NCBI GenBank assembly: GCA_034687125.1
Contig: JAQGBZ010000086.1
Location: 62,001 to 126,000, forward strand
DNA: 64,000 nt
DNA from: Neelides folsomi
Taxonomy: Eukaryota > Arthropoda > Collembola > Neelipleona > Neelidae
Reading direction: 5' to 3'
Shown: in pieces, positions 31,541 to 46,500 of the stretch
Layout of the letters: each line of letters begins with the position of its first letter
Numbering within the stretch: the first letter of the stretch is position 1
The notes under the pieces: model-generated
Databases searched by the model: none
What the model saw: the letters and a program-made list of their open reading frames with translations, nothing else
Told to the model about the DNA's origin: nothing
Made by a program: the position numbers and the translations under genes

Positions 31541-34500
31541 TCATACATGTGTGGCCAGCGTGCCTGGCTTGAGCGAGGGTTGGACAATGTATTGGGGAGA
31601 GGGGGTTGTCGAGGGGGCTCGAGCCGCCTGCGGCACCGCCCCGTTCCGCAGAAACCCCCCGTTGACCACGAGGGAGTTTGGGCCGTTGGCGGAGACCACG
31701 ACCGAGTTGCCGTGGAGACCAGGAGACCCCACATGGGGCGGCGGGAGGGAGGAAGCGGACGTCCGAAGATTCAGGTATGGATTTCCGTAAGTGGCCGAAT
31801 ACCGCGGGTCGACGTTGTTCAGGAACTGCGGCATACTAGGAGAATAAACGCTGCTTCGCGGAGGAGCGTAATCCCGACTGTAGTCAACGTACGGAACGTA
31901 CCCGTTGTTATTATGTCCATCCTGTAATAACAATTAATTTAATTAATTAAATATTTCTATTTTTTAAATATCTACGTATATTTGTTAAATATGTATACAA
32001 TATTGAATATTATTACTTTTGAATTTTTTCTAAATATATTATTTTTGAATTTTTCAATATATTCCATTCAATAAATTATTTTGATTAAATATTATAAATT
32101 TAAATTCAAATTTATTTATACAGATTGATTTATACAGATTTCATATTCTGATATCTTCAATTTATTCATTTTGGGGTATTAGCCCCAAAATACTTTTCTT
32201 TTTAATATAGAGTACATAAATCAATTGAATATCTATAAAAATAATATTAAATGTACTTATTAAAGATTATAAAGTTATTAATTATTTGATTATATATGCC
32301 AATATTTAGTTTTATATGTCAAAGGTACTCTGTCATTTATTAATTTTTTAATGTCAATGTTATTTATACGAATACTAATCCTCGTATTTTGAAGGTGAAA
32401 TTGCCAAATCTGATTATTTTTTATATATGGGGCATTAAATGTAAGAAGGAAGGGATAAATATTTAATCATGGTCTCATCCCCCGTCCCAATACCCGGATC
32501 GGATAAACCGGCCAAAGAGTTCAAAAGAAGTTAAATGAAAAGGTTTTTAAAATATTGGAAGATTCGAAGATTTCTGTGTAAAGCCGCCGTGTAAACAAAG
32601 AATTAAATGAAAGTAAAAAAATGTTCCTTACGTGTTTGGGAGGGAAAACTGGATCGATGTAGTCGGAATAGCGATACATTGACTCATTCTTCATCGCGTT
32701 GTCCGAACCCCCGTCGTCCCAATGTTCCTCGTGCTCAGGCATATTTGATAAAGAAGATGCTGAAAAGTCCAAATTATTTATTTTAATTATTTAATTACAA
32801 ATTATCGTAAATTTAACAGTTTGGTAGTGTATCGATTTGGTTTTTTAATGTAATATAATATGTAATATTATTTAATTTAAAATTATTAAAATTTAATGAG
32901 TTATTTTATCTCACCTGTCCTAATTTCCACCTTGAGGTCTGAATCATTATTGGAAGATCGGTCAGACTGTTTTGTTTGTTTCTCAACTCCATCGACCTCC
33001 ATAACTATAAAAAGAATTTTTTCCTCATTTTCATCCAATATCATTTTATTGTTATTTCCCTTATAGTCTTAAAACCTCAATAAATAGAACTCAACAGAAC
33101 CTTAACATTTCCTTAATATAGAAGTTCATAAACTTGTTCTTGTAATGTTAAGAACTTCCCAACATGTTTCTTTTATTTACTAAACTTGAAAGCATTTATT
33201 ACTTTCATTTGGTCTGAAACTGTGTCAAATATTATTGAGTTTGAATGTTTTGCTCTCACGCGAGGAAGAACCTCAACTAGCAATTAACGCTCAATTCCCA
33301 CTTTATCAATCCAATAAAGAAACCATTTAAAATCCCCATTTAAAACCCACATTTAAACCCACATTTAAAAACCCCATTTAAAAAACGACATTTAAAAATC
33401 GTGTTTAAAACTCCGTGTTTAATACACATCTTTCATTTCCAAAAACTCTAATGAACCACAATCTCAATCAAATGAAGTAAACTAATTAAGTAACATATGA
33501 ATTCATTCATTTATAAATTATATTTATAAAAATATGATCACTGTTAACACGATTTCTATCAAAATCAATTTTCTCTTGATCATTCCACAAAAGGCATAAA
33601 AGAAATTCTTTCTTTATATAATAAATAAATAAAAATCGACTTTTACTTTCTCAACAGGAAACAAAAGTGAATGAACTTTATAAATTCACTTTATATGCTT
33701 TATAATATCCCTCAAGATGAACATACTTCATATTTGGCAAAATACACTATTTGATACATCCATATATCCTTTGTATCATGATATGAAATTGTAGTGTACA
33801 AGGTTGTAAGTAATACAGGGTGTATACAAGTATTGTATTTAGGCTATTAAAAATTGAGGTGATTGCATTTTAAATGCTCGTCATTTCTCTCTCCTCTTTC
33901 TATGATTAAAACCAGGGGAGTATTTTATTCATCAGAGGAAGTTTTTGAATAATTGATCAACTTACGATCCGGCTTCTTTCCCTTCTTCTGGCAGAGTAAT
34001 GTGATCATTGTAATGGCCACAATCACCACGACGCCTCCAATCACACAAGTCAGGATGATCACAAGTTGGCCAGATTCTAGAAATAAAAATATATTATATT
34101 AATAATACAATAATAAACATTTCTTACATTTTAATATTTTAAAATATCAAATGTATCCGTTTAAATATTTCATATAGAAACTTTTATGAATATTTTCATA
34201 TTTATATTAAATATATATTTCTTATAGAAATGATGTATTTCATATAGAAATTTTATGGTATATTTCATATATTCTATAGTATATTTTAATATTAACAGGA
34301 TGAGAAATTGGTTTATGGGAATAAGATTCCCCCAAGGGACCGGAAAATATAAAGAGGATTTTGAAAGACACTCAAACTTGTAAAGTTCCTTTAAGATTTT
34401 CTAAATCCATTCACCGACTCCAATGAAAGATTCCTTCACAATCCTTTCGATATAAACTCATTTTACAAATCTTCCTTTAAATCCCTTCCTTACAAATGCT

Positions 34501-37500
34501 CATAATGGGAATTGAAATAACAATGAAGATTCCTCTTTTCACTCCAAAACAATTCAATTAAAATCAGTTTACATACCTCATTTAAATTATTAAAGACGTA
34601 CGCACGAAAATTCTAATATAAATAATTGTCATTTTTACTTAATTTAAGAAATAATTAATTAAATGTTCGGTGTATAAATTAAATTAAATAGCAAATAGTA
34701 GTTATGCATGAATTTAAAAAATAGTTATGGATGAATTAATAAGTAAATTTTACAATAAAGATGATCTTGGTATTTATTCCGTGTATATAAATTCCATTAT
34801 GTATTTAATCCTTTTGAGGATCGTCAGAGCGGGAAGGAAAATCGAGAAAAAAAGTTCAATTGGTTTAATTTCTTTTGTAGTGTGTTCAGTGAACCGAGTG
34901 AATGCGGGAGTTTTAAAAATACGTTGAAAATGAGTGGAAATATCCTACAGAGATTCAGCGAGATTCAAAAAGGAGTTTTTCTCTCCAAAATCCCTCAAAG
35001 AACTTTTTTTCTCCGCCGCTTCCACTTTTCATTTCATGTCTTTGTCCGTTTTTTTCCAATGAGGTTTAAGATTCTGCAAAAACGGCCAGGGAAAATAAAG
35101 CAAACTAAAGCCACATAAGAAAACCGACAGAAAACCATCGGGCAGAAACGAAAAGTGTTTGAGGGAAATTTGAATGGAAATCAAACGAATGTTGCGGAAT
35201 TTTGTTAAATGAGAAACTGGCAATGAAACTTCACTGTGAAACTCATTGGGAAATTGGAAAAGAGTTGGAGCGGGAAATGAAAGGGTCGTTTTGATTTTAA
35301 ACAATTGATTTGAATGTTCCTTCAACTCATCATGGTGGGGATGAAAGGGGAAAAGGCCATTTCCGACTTCCAAAGATCAAAGGAAGGAAAAGGTAGGCGA
35401 AGCAATTACAAACAAATCCGATACTTCAACCAAATCGTAAGACCCGTCCATTAAACTCCAACTTTTACTAAAATGGCCGATGCCAAAATTCCATTTTAAC
35501 TATTTTCAATTCCTAGCTCAATTTAAATATTATTTTAATTAGATTTAAATTAATGTTTTTTTAAATTAAAAGAGCAATAGAAAATTTTTAAATTTGATGA
35601 TTATTAAAATTATTTAAACTTTTTAAAAATTGTTATATTTAAAATAAACTTTATTAAAATGTTTTTATAGAGGAAGGAAAGATGTAAAAAAGTTTTATGG
35701 GTAAATTAATAGGATTATAAGAACAGAGTTTGTTAATATGCTTTTCCTTCCTTCATCAACTCTTCATCTCATACTTTGGCCAATAATAAAGTATAAATGA
35801 GAATTAAATATGCGAAGGTTCAAAGGCCGACTTTCCGAGGGAAATGAAGTGTTTGAAAAGAGTTTTAAAACTAAAAGTTTGTTCTGGATTTAATTATGAA
35901 CCTTCCAAGACTTCCATGTGAGTGGGGGGCAGAAAACACACGTGGGAGGGAAAGGAGTCGTTTATTAATTCATGATCAACTTCACTGGAGGTTGATTCAC
36001 ATTTATCTCAACGAGTAATCAGGCCAGAGTCAATAATTCAAACAAATCCTGTCCTTTTAAACTCTACAAAAATGATCAAAGTTTAAAGACCTTAAACTCC
36101 GAAAAACCGAAAAGCCTGATATTAAAAAAACCCAGAAATTTCATTAACTGAAAATCCCCGAAAATACAAAAACAAAACTGAAAAACAAGAAAATTCTAAA
36201 ACTGAAAATTCAAAAACTGAAAATCTTAAACCTTTATAAAAAATTTAAACCGAAAATAAAAAGTCAAAAATCCCCATAACTAAAAAACTTGAACTTTATA
36301 AATTTTTCACATTCTAAATTGAAGCTGTCAAGATTAATTTAGGGATTTTTTATTTGAAGTGACTTAAAAGTAAAAGGTTTTGAGCTTTTGGCTTAACATC
36401 TTTTCGACGACTAAAGCAGTTTGTAGAAAGATGAGAGGGAAAGTGACAGGAATCTTTGTGACATCTTGCCAACACTGTCAAATATTACTTTACATCCTTC
36501 ATACATTCATATCATACATAACGTTATATTTGTAAAATGAGACATGGTGAATATATCATTGTATTGAATGTCATATTAAATTCAGCTAAATAACATTATC
36601 ATTATCATTATCATTATATACATAATATGACATATGGTATACTATAATACTATACATCGTATACTGATACTTGGATATTATAATAATTTGTTAATAAATT
36701 TGAATCTTATAAGCAAATTGATGATTAAAAGACATTTTAGTGAAGTAATAAAAGTTTTCTTGATAATGACGATGTTATGAAAGAATGTCGTATGAGTTGT
36801 TGACTATTTGAGCAAGGCCGACGACGTTATTAAAATTTTGAGTTTGATAAATGGGATTTCTCCAGGTTTTCCCTCTCCACTTTTTCTCCCTCGGAAAGTT
36901 CAATTAGTTAATCCTTTTTAATTAGTGGGGCCGGGAGGGAATTCAAATCTTTTCCTCTTCCTCATTAAGGATTATTAGGATTAGGAGCGATGAAGTGATA
37001 CACAATTTAATATTACAAAATCACAAACTTCCTTACCAATATCAGAACCTATCAAATATATATTCTTCCCCAATATCTCCAAAATATATATCCAAAATAT
37101 CTCCAAAATTTCCAAAATATATCTTGAATATATATGACATTGTCTAAAATATATACTATACCATATAATTGAATATTTATCTCAAGTCCCATAAATACAA
37201 CCCGGTCCACTTCAATTTATTAAAATGAAATGATCATTTTAAGTCGCTTAATTTTTCCCTATAACTTAATATTATAAAATTTATTCATTAAAACATTCAT
37301 TAGCTTACTAGTTGTGTTTACTTGTTATCTAAAAAGCAAAGAAAATAGCGGAATTTAGCCTAAACCCCGCGACCACCAAAATGGCTGTTAAATGAATGAG
37401 TATTAAATTCCGCCGCGGAATTTGAATTTATGTGTTTTTGTAATATTAAATAAAGAAGGGTCTGTTGTGGCTGAAGATGTTTTGTCAAGATGTTTTGTGA

Positions 37501-40500
37501 AATGTTTGGAAGTGACGGAGGAATGTTCCCATAATACTATCAAGTTACGAGTGAATATTAGCCCCCTTTTCCCCCATCAAAATGAAGTTGGTCTTGAAGG
37601 CGGGGGATTTTAAAGGTTCTCCTCCGGTTTTCAATTACCATTAACATCCCGCCACCCGGCCTTTTACGGCCTCCCCCCATGAAACCCAAATTGAAATGTC
37701 GGCCACCCAACTCCCCGGAATTACCCGACTTAATTATTTCTCCTCACAGTCCTTTTCTAAGGCTTTGACCCGGGTATTTCAAATACACGGGTATTTCTTA
37801 AGCTTTGGATATTTCAGTGTATTTGAGTCGGGTATTTCTAATACTGGTATATTCTACCCGGGTATTTGTACCAGGGTGTTTGTAGGTATTTCTACCGGGC
37901 AATTCAAAGGTCTCATCTTCATTTCCGCCTAAATCTGAATTGAATCCCAAGTGAAGTGTAAACAAATGGGCGGCGTTGGGAATTACGATCCTTCAATCCC
38001 GCCAAATTACAACGCTATCCCAAGACAATGTGTTTGATACATCCCAATGTATTTGATACTTCCCAATGTATTTGATACAATGTATTTGGTGGAATGTATT
38101 TGATACTTCCCCGTGTAGATAAATTCCACATGAGAGGATTTCCATTACTCAACACCCCGTCCGCATAATAAACATCCATTTTCCATTTGATGGAATCCCC
38201 CAATAAAAGATACATTATAATCTTCATCTTCATCCAATACAGGTAGAACACAAAAGAAAATGAGAATCTATAAACTCCCTTTGACTTCGAAATAATCCAA
38301 ATACCCGAAAACACCCAATATAGTCACAATACCCGAATATAGGAAAATACGCGAAAACACCGAAATATCCGAAATTCGGGATAAAATGAAAATGTCATGA
38401 AGAATGTGATTAAGGGTAGAATGAACCGAGGAGAGTTGTTTATAAAATCGAAAAAGATAAAAAAAGTCCTTGTTTTCCCTCCCAGCTTTTCTCTTATATG
38501 AATCACAATTGTGAGGGAATTGGCACTCAAGTGTGAAAATCAAAGGGGGAAAAGGAATCTCTTTTAGATTACCAAATTCCCTCATAGTTTGAGGGAATTT
38601 TTGAGAAGAGGGGAAATTTGAATGGTAAAGAACATTTGTGGTGGTCGATGGAGATGTTTGGAAATGGAACCTCGTTGGGTGAACTCTAAACCTACTATTT
38701 ATCGTTATGGTTCGGAAAAGGGATTTATGGATATGAAAATTCCATGTTATGGCCCAGGAGATGAGGGGAAGATGAAAAGGATGGGGGAAATGGAAAGATC
38801 ACACCAAAAACTCACCATTGCATACACTAAGGAAAAAAACATTCACCGATCACATCAGACAGATTCGAAGATCCCCATAAATGCAAAAAATCCCCTTCGA
38901 AAAACCTTAAATTCTCGCTTGACCTCACCGGGATATTCAAAAAATTCAAAATCATCCAAAAGATCATTCAAACGATTCAAATGATTCAAAATGTTTTATA
39001 CTTTTGACCAAGAACATTTTTCCTCTTCATCAATTTCTATACAATTGCATAAAAATCATTGTAAATTGTCACAATAAAGTTTAACAAGGACAATAAGGAA
39101 TTTTCAAAACGGCCATTAACTTTTGTCTTTGGCGGGTTTTCTGAACAAGATTTAATTTTACGCAAGATTTAGTTTTTTGGAGTTCAAATTGTAACTTACT
39201 TTGTTTCATGAGGAAAATCTCCATGACGTTTGTCCCATATTGATTCGTGACTGAGCAGTTGTAAGAGCCAAAGTCTTTCTCCTGGGAACGATGAATGACC
39301 AGAGTTGATCGGACACCATCAGGCAATTTGTCTTCAAGGAGCATGTATTCTTTATCACCTAAATAATCATGTAATTCATTAAACATTGTAATTAAAAGTT
39401 GTCAGAATTTCAAAAATATCGATTCTGATAAATAAATCATCATTTATTTAATATTTAATTTATTTAAAAAATATTTAATCAGCTTATTTAATCTTTTTTA
39501 TTAAGTTCAAAAAATACAATTAATTGATTGAAAGTTTAAATTTTATTAAATTAATTAAAATTATGTGTATTTAAAAATGGAGCATTTTGGAAATCTTTGA
39601 CTTTCGATTTTCTGACAGTAACTGTAAAGACATGAATTGAATAATTCTTTCCTAGTTGTGTTGCAATTAACATAGGATTACAACTTTGTGTGTGTTCTTT
39701 GAAGCATTTCCGGGCGAGTGGGAATTAATCAAGAGAGAAAATGAGTTTGGTCGGGGCAACGCAGATGTTTGGAATTTATTGGGATTCCTTTGGGCTTTCC
39801 CAAACCCGTTGTCTCCACTCTTGGGTGATGAAGTTCTATTCATAGCCTCCGCCACCCAAACACACACCCATCCGAAATTCGGTTTTTTTCTTACGCCGTC
39901 ATCAGCGGAATGCGGAGGATAAAAATAATTCCAAGAGTCTCTCAACGGGACACTAACAACTCCTCCAAACCCATCCAAATGGATGTATAATGGATAATTC
40001 GGGAAAAATTGGCACATCCGGAACAACCATTATTTATTCTTCTCGTAAATCATATGGAAATGGGGCAAGAATGTGTGGTGGTAGAAAAAGTCATAGACCG
40101 CACACTAATGTCCCCAATATCTATAAACTCGACTAAATCTAACCATATAAGAATATATATGAAAATACATATACCATACATAATATACATACTGATAATC
40201 TACCGTATAACTATCTAGTTAAATCCAATTTTATAGCCATATTTAAAATACTATATTTATATACTCCAGTTTGTCACTTCAGTCAATGCTAAAATTTTAT
40301 ATTATGGATTTTCCATATAAATAATGTATAATATTTAACTGTGATATTTTCTCATATATTCTCATATATAATCTGATTAAAGTTCTATGCCATTTTATCC
40401 AAATGGAAGAAAGTTGGTTAAAAAGAGTTAAAAAGAATCTTGGTATAAGAAGTGAAGAATGTGAAAGAATTTTTTTCTCTCTTGAGATTCGCATAAGGTG

Positions 40501-43500
40501 ATTAATGGATTTCTCACTTGTGTCGACTTCTCTTCCATGGTGAGTCCAAGTGACCTTTTCGGGCTTCGGGATGGAAACGGCTATGCAGACAAGTCGCACC
40601 GTCCCGCCCTCCTTCCCGAACTGAACCCGGGTACTTTCAAGTCTTGGTGGGCCTTTGAGAAGAATCGCCGCTTCGGCCGAAACGACGGAAAATCCGGGAA
40701 CAACAGCTTGGCAAATGTAACGACCCGTTGTATCTGGAGTTACTGTTACGGTCATGTTCGGTGACTTGTGGACAACGACCTGAATAAAATATAAAAAAAT
40801 ATTTTTTATCTTTATAATTAATGGATTTATAATTAAGGAAAGAAAAACTTTCAGTAAAACGATTAAAAACGCTTGACTAGATAAAACGCTAGGCTTCAAC
40901 AAAATTATCTGTATTTTTTAATTGGATTTAATTATTAATTAAATATTAATTAAATATATTGAATGATTTTTTTCCTTTTTTAATATTATTAATTTCATGG
41001 AATTAAATGGAAGCGGAGTTTTTAAAGGGAGACTAAAAGGAGTTAATGAAGAGAAAGTAACGGGAAAATTTGAGAGATTGATTTGTTGGATCTTGTGGTT
41101 TGTGTGCAAAAGCCCTTGGGAGCGTTTTCAACTTTCCCTTCTGGTATATTTAATTACGACCCGATGTCTTAAATCTCATCGACATCCGAAGGGGCAAAAA
41201 AAGGAGAAGTTGGGGAGTTGAATTTGTAAACATCTTTGGGTTTCTTCTTCCATCTAATTACTCCTTTTCTCGGCTGTTGTCTGAGGATGAAAAAGAAGAC
41301 CTTCTGGCCGACATCTCCATGCAAATTAAATTGCTCTCAAAGTAAGAGGAAATTAAGTCGGAACAACATTCATCTCTTATGTAATCCTAATCTCCCCTGT
41401 CGGTTCCTTCTCATAATTCATTCCCGGGAGGGTCGGAATTAACTCAGCAAAACCCACGCATGGCCACACCAAAATACAAATTACTCAAAATTCTTCAACA
41501 AATAATAATTTTATTTTTACAACACAAAACAATCCAAATTATTCAATAAATGCAATAATTAATTTTAAATATTCTTTAAACATTATATTCTGTTTGTTTA
41601 AATATTTAAAGAGAGGAATGGTCCGGAAGCTATTTAAATTTTATCTATTATAATTTATTATTAAATAATTAATTAATGCTTAATTTGACTTTTTAACAGA
41701 AAAATCCTATAATTTGGAATTTTCCAATTTGATAAGTTTTTTAAGATGAAACAAGTGAAAATGGTTAAAGATGGCTAACGAGGATTTGTAAAGGAAATTT
41801 TAAAAGAATTTTCTTTTCAAATCCAAAGAGGCGCATAGTTTCTAACTTTTAACTTTTTAATTGTAGGAGACTTTTCCCAAAGTATTTTTTAATTAGAGAG
41901 AATCACTACTAAATAAAAGTTGTGAGAAAAGAAACAAAAAGACGAGTTGAACTCCTTTTGGAATAAAAAAAAAGAGTTAAAAGGAGAGTCGTTTTCTCTC
42001 CGAGGGGGGAAATTAGTCATCGGAAAGTTGTTTGGGAAGAAAGTGTAGCCGGCGCTTAATTAAAGGAACGTCGTTTCTCTCCCGAAAAGAACATTTTGAG
42101 TAGCTGGAGGAGAAATTCATTTGAAAATTGATACGGGGAAAGTTGGGAGGGCCGGGAGGGCCTTGGAAATTTATACGACCATTCATCCAACCTTTAAACA
42201 ACCCCGCCACTCTCACAATGACTAAAGGAACAACCCAAGGAGAACAAAAGCTTCAAAACTCCTTTCAAAACTCATTTTACAAACTTGAGTTGAAAACCTT
42301 ATGGAAATTAAACACCAATTTACATCAAAATCTAAAATTTAATAAAATCCAAAAATTCTTAAATTTCTTAAAATCGAAAATTTCCAAAATTCTAAAATCT
42401 AAAAATTTCTCAAAATCAACAAAAATCTATATTTATTAAAAATTTTGAATTTTTTTATACTGATGATTTTTTTTTGATTTATGGTTTTGACAATTTCATC
42501 AAAATTTGATATTTTGTTAAATTAATAATAAAAAAGAAGGTTAAATTAAATTTTTTTCTTTGTAAATTCGATTTAGTGAATTTTAGCGAATCTTTTTCTT
42601 TCCCTTTTCCAAATTGGCTAATGAGCAAGTCAGCATTTTTATAAAGTGTATGAAAGCGGATGAGAAAGATTGGACTGGACATTGAGTTTATTTTCTCTCA
42701 TAACACTCCACCAGAGAGAATTGATATAAAGACGCTGAAGGGGTTTGGAGGACAAATGTCTTTTCTTCTCTTTCTCCACTTTCATTCCTCTATTTATCCT
42801 TCCATGTTCTCCGACTCTTTCCAAAATCTTCAATTTCATCTCTTCCGCATCTCTCATTCTCATACAAAGTTACCATACAATCTTATACGTTTCTCATATA
42901 AAGTTCTCGTACAACGTTCCTTTTGAAGCTTCTTTAAAGGAAAGTCTTCGTCTTAACAATTGGAGTTGGAGCTCGAAGGGGAAATGAAGATTTGGGGAAT
43001 GAAACCGAGGTTTTGAATCTTTTGAACAAAACCCGGGTTTTGTATTTTATGAACAATTTCCCAAAAACTCACCGTCCGTTTCGCCTCGTGGAACCAAACA
43101 ATTTCAGGCGTTGGATTCCCGTCGACATTGCAGGACAAAGTCACGGTCGTTCCCAAATCTGCTTGCACGTTCTGGGGGCGATTCCAAAAGACTGGACCAT
43201 CTGTAGAAGACAATTCAGTCGGGATTATTAGACTTATTCGCTTATTACATCAAAATCTCCTTTGTTTTCTCCTCTGCACGTTCACATCATTTAACTCAAA
43301 ACATTTCTTTTTTAAACCTCATTAATAATAAAAGTTATTAAATTCATTTTTTCATTAATTCATTTCAATTTAAGAATTTCACTTTATTTGATACAACCGC
43401 ACAATTTAATAAATTCAATTTAAAATATTTAACTTAATCAATTAAACCAATTAAATGTTTTTCTTTCTCAGGTTATCAAATTTAAATATTGGAATCGAAC

Positions 43501-46500
43501 AATAGTAAATAAAGATAGATTTTTTATTAATTAATAAAGTTTAAATCCATTAATTATTTTTTGATTTATAATTATATTGATATCATTTACATATATTTAT
43601 TCACAGTTAAGTCGCCTGTACAATAGGTAAATATTTGTTTGGAAAAATTGATATTTAATAAATTACAATTATGCCATATGAATTCCACGACGCAAAATAT
43701 TTAATAATGAGAATAATAAAGGTAATTGGAAAAGGTAATTGGTAATTTACGGTCTTTGAACATCTTTTGAATAGGAAATAAATGAAAGCGGCAAATCGCA
43801 ACTTGCACTTCAATGAGTTCAATGAGACTCAATGGGGAGATTTAAGGGGAAGAATAAGTTTCAAAGGATCGTAATTAATTTCAAACTTCCCCAAACTTTC
43901 TCCCTTTTATTTCATTATTACATTTATTGACTTGTTGCTCCTCAAAGTACTCAAAGTTAATTAACTACCTTCGGTCAATAATTGAAAATATGAAGGAAAT
44001 TAAACAAAATATAATTTATATTTTCATAAATTCCATTTTAACTTTCTATTAAACTCCTATTAAACTTATTTAATTTCTATACAACTTCAATTTAATTTCT
44101 ATTTAACTTCTATTTAACTTTTGTTCTAATAAATTTATAAATAATTATTTAACTTTTAGTTATTTAATTTCTCTCCTTAATTTCTATTCAATTTGTAATT
44201 AATTTGTAGTTAAGTTTGATTTGTATTTAAATTAAAATTAATTGTAAATTGGAGCCAGAGTTTAAATTCCCCGTTTAATAAAGTCTTCAGAGAGTCAGGG
44301 GATGAAAATTTAAAGAGTTTGTTAAATAAGGATTTTTGTTTATCCAAGACATTCGCTTTCACTCCCAGGGAAAACAAAAGAAGATGTTTTGTGAAGAATC
44401 GGAGAAGAAGTTTCCTCCCGGGTAACCCGCCGAGTTCCCGAGTGTGGGAAGTTTGTAAGGTGGGCTTAATGCGCCGCAGGATCCCTTCATTTGCATTCGA
44501 GACCTCCTCCGGTCCCGGAGAGGTCAATCAGTCAAGGGAAACTCCGGGTAACAGGATTTTAAATCGTTCCACTAATTCCCAACAGCTCCCGCCTTCCCTC
44601 CCGCACAAAACTCCCACAAGATCCAAAGTATTAAATAAACTATGGAAAACCCGGGTTCTCTTTATTTAACAATCAACGTCTCACTCACCTCTAAATGAAA
44701 TTTCCCGCTATTATGTAAATTTCTCTATATAAATGCACCATTTATAAATATGCCATTTAATAAATATCCCGCTGTTATTAGAATTTACACAAGTTGGAAT
44801 TAATTTAAAGTTAAAATTAATTCCTTATTTATCAAACATTCCCAGTTTTAAATACACAAATTGATATTTAAATACAGAATACCATAATAAATATTTTTAA
44901 TGCTTAATGAGCTTAATGCTGTGGATTTTCCCCCAAGGTTAAATTTCCAAATTGAGATGAAAACAATTAACTTTTAAGTTATTTATTGAACATAAATAAA
45001 TCATGCGTGGGATGAAAAGAAAACTCATTTAATTCATCTCCTAATTGCCCAAGGTAAAGAAAATAAGGCAAATAATCAAATTGAAATATTCAAACATTCA
45101 AATTGATTCCCTGCGGAGATGACTCAAAAATAAATTCAATTTCTTCATCTCTATTTGTTAATTTCACTCTGTTTGGTATTTTATTGAGGCGCAAAGGGAA
45201 TTTGGTTTTAATGAGATCTTCAGGCAACAATTAGCATTCGTTTCTTAATTTCATTCAAAGCTCAGTCGGTTAAATAATCAAATATATTGATAAAGATTTA
45301 TACTTAACAAAAAAAGCATTCTAATGAATAAATCTTGTTAACTTCAATAATAAAATATTAATTAAAATATTAAAATGACTTTTAAATAAAATTAATCACA
45401 ATTAAAGAAACAAAAAATTAATATTTAATTACAATTTACATTATTGCGTCCATTTCTTATGATCTCAATCGATGAGAACAATTCAATGAATTGAGAATGA
45501 AATTGTTCTGATCGGAAAAGAAGTTCATTTTAATGCATAAATTAAAGAAGCCTCGTGGAAAAAGATCCTTTGTAAAATCATCTCCCGCACTGCAGGAGAT
45601 CACGAGAAGCTCAGGGGAAAAAACCAGTTGAAGATCGCGAGGAGATCGAGGGGGAAAACACACGTGACTCAGTTTGACACATTTGACATAAGAAGGGTTA
45701 AAGAAGAGTTTTGATGGATTCGATCAATTCTGTGGCTTCCTCATTTCCCTCCGGAAATGGCAAAGAGGGAGATCAAGGGCCAAATATATAAAAAAAATCA
45801 AAAATATATGAAGTTCATCAATATAAGAAAAATACAAGAAATTGCAAATATACGAAAATATATGAAATATAAGAAATGGCAAATGCATGAAAATATATAT
45901 GAAATGTTAAGTGTATGGATATTTGTATAAGAAAATGTTTTTTAGTTATATTGGAATTGGAACTAGAATTGATATGAGAATTGTAATAAGAATTGATCCA
46001 AATTCATGTGAAAGTTTATTAATGTTCCAATTCCAATTTTTCTCTCCTTCTACAAGTTCATTTTAGTGGAAGTTGGGAGGACGGCGGAAGAAACGCCCTG
46101 GAGGTTTTTCAAAAGTCTCCTCCATGGGATTCTTTTTCCTCTCACTCCGAGAGTTGAATTCTCCTCCATGGGATTTTTTCTCCTCAATCCAGATATTGAA
46201 AAATGAGTCTTTTATGGAAGTAAAGGGGAAGGGTGTGTGTGCAGAAAGAATCAAATCGGCTCCTAATGACGAGCTCATAACTCTTACAAAATTCCTTCAG
46301 GCTTTGTCCCATGTCCCATACACTCATACATACACTAAATACAAAATTCAAAAAGCTATCACTTCCATATTATATACCCATATCTATACACAACTACATC
46401 TCTAATTATATTTGAATTATTTCCTTTTTTCCATTATACTAATTATACATAAAGTGCAATGCATTCAATGCAATTTATGCAATATAAAAAATTCACAAAA

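Noticed and set aside
31464-31927. Plus-strand ORFs of 108 and 136 codons
   Set aside because: Antisense to the last coding exon of kirre, whose conserved tail motifs and PDZ ligand fix the true frame.
37696-37932. ORF with repeated GYF-like peptides
   Set aside because: It is the translation of degenerate gggtattt repeats in an intron.
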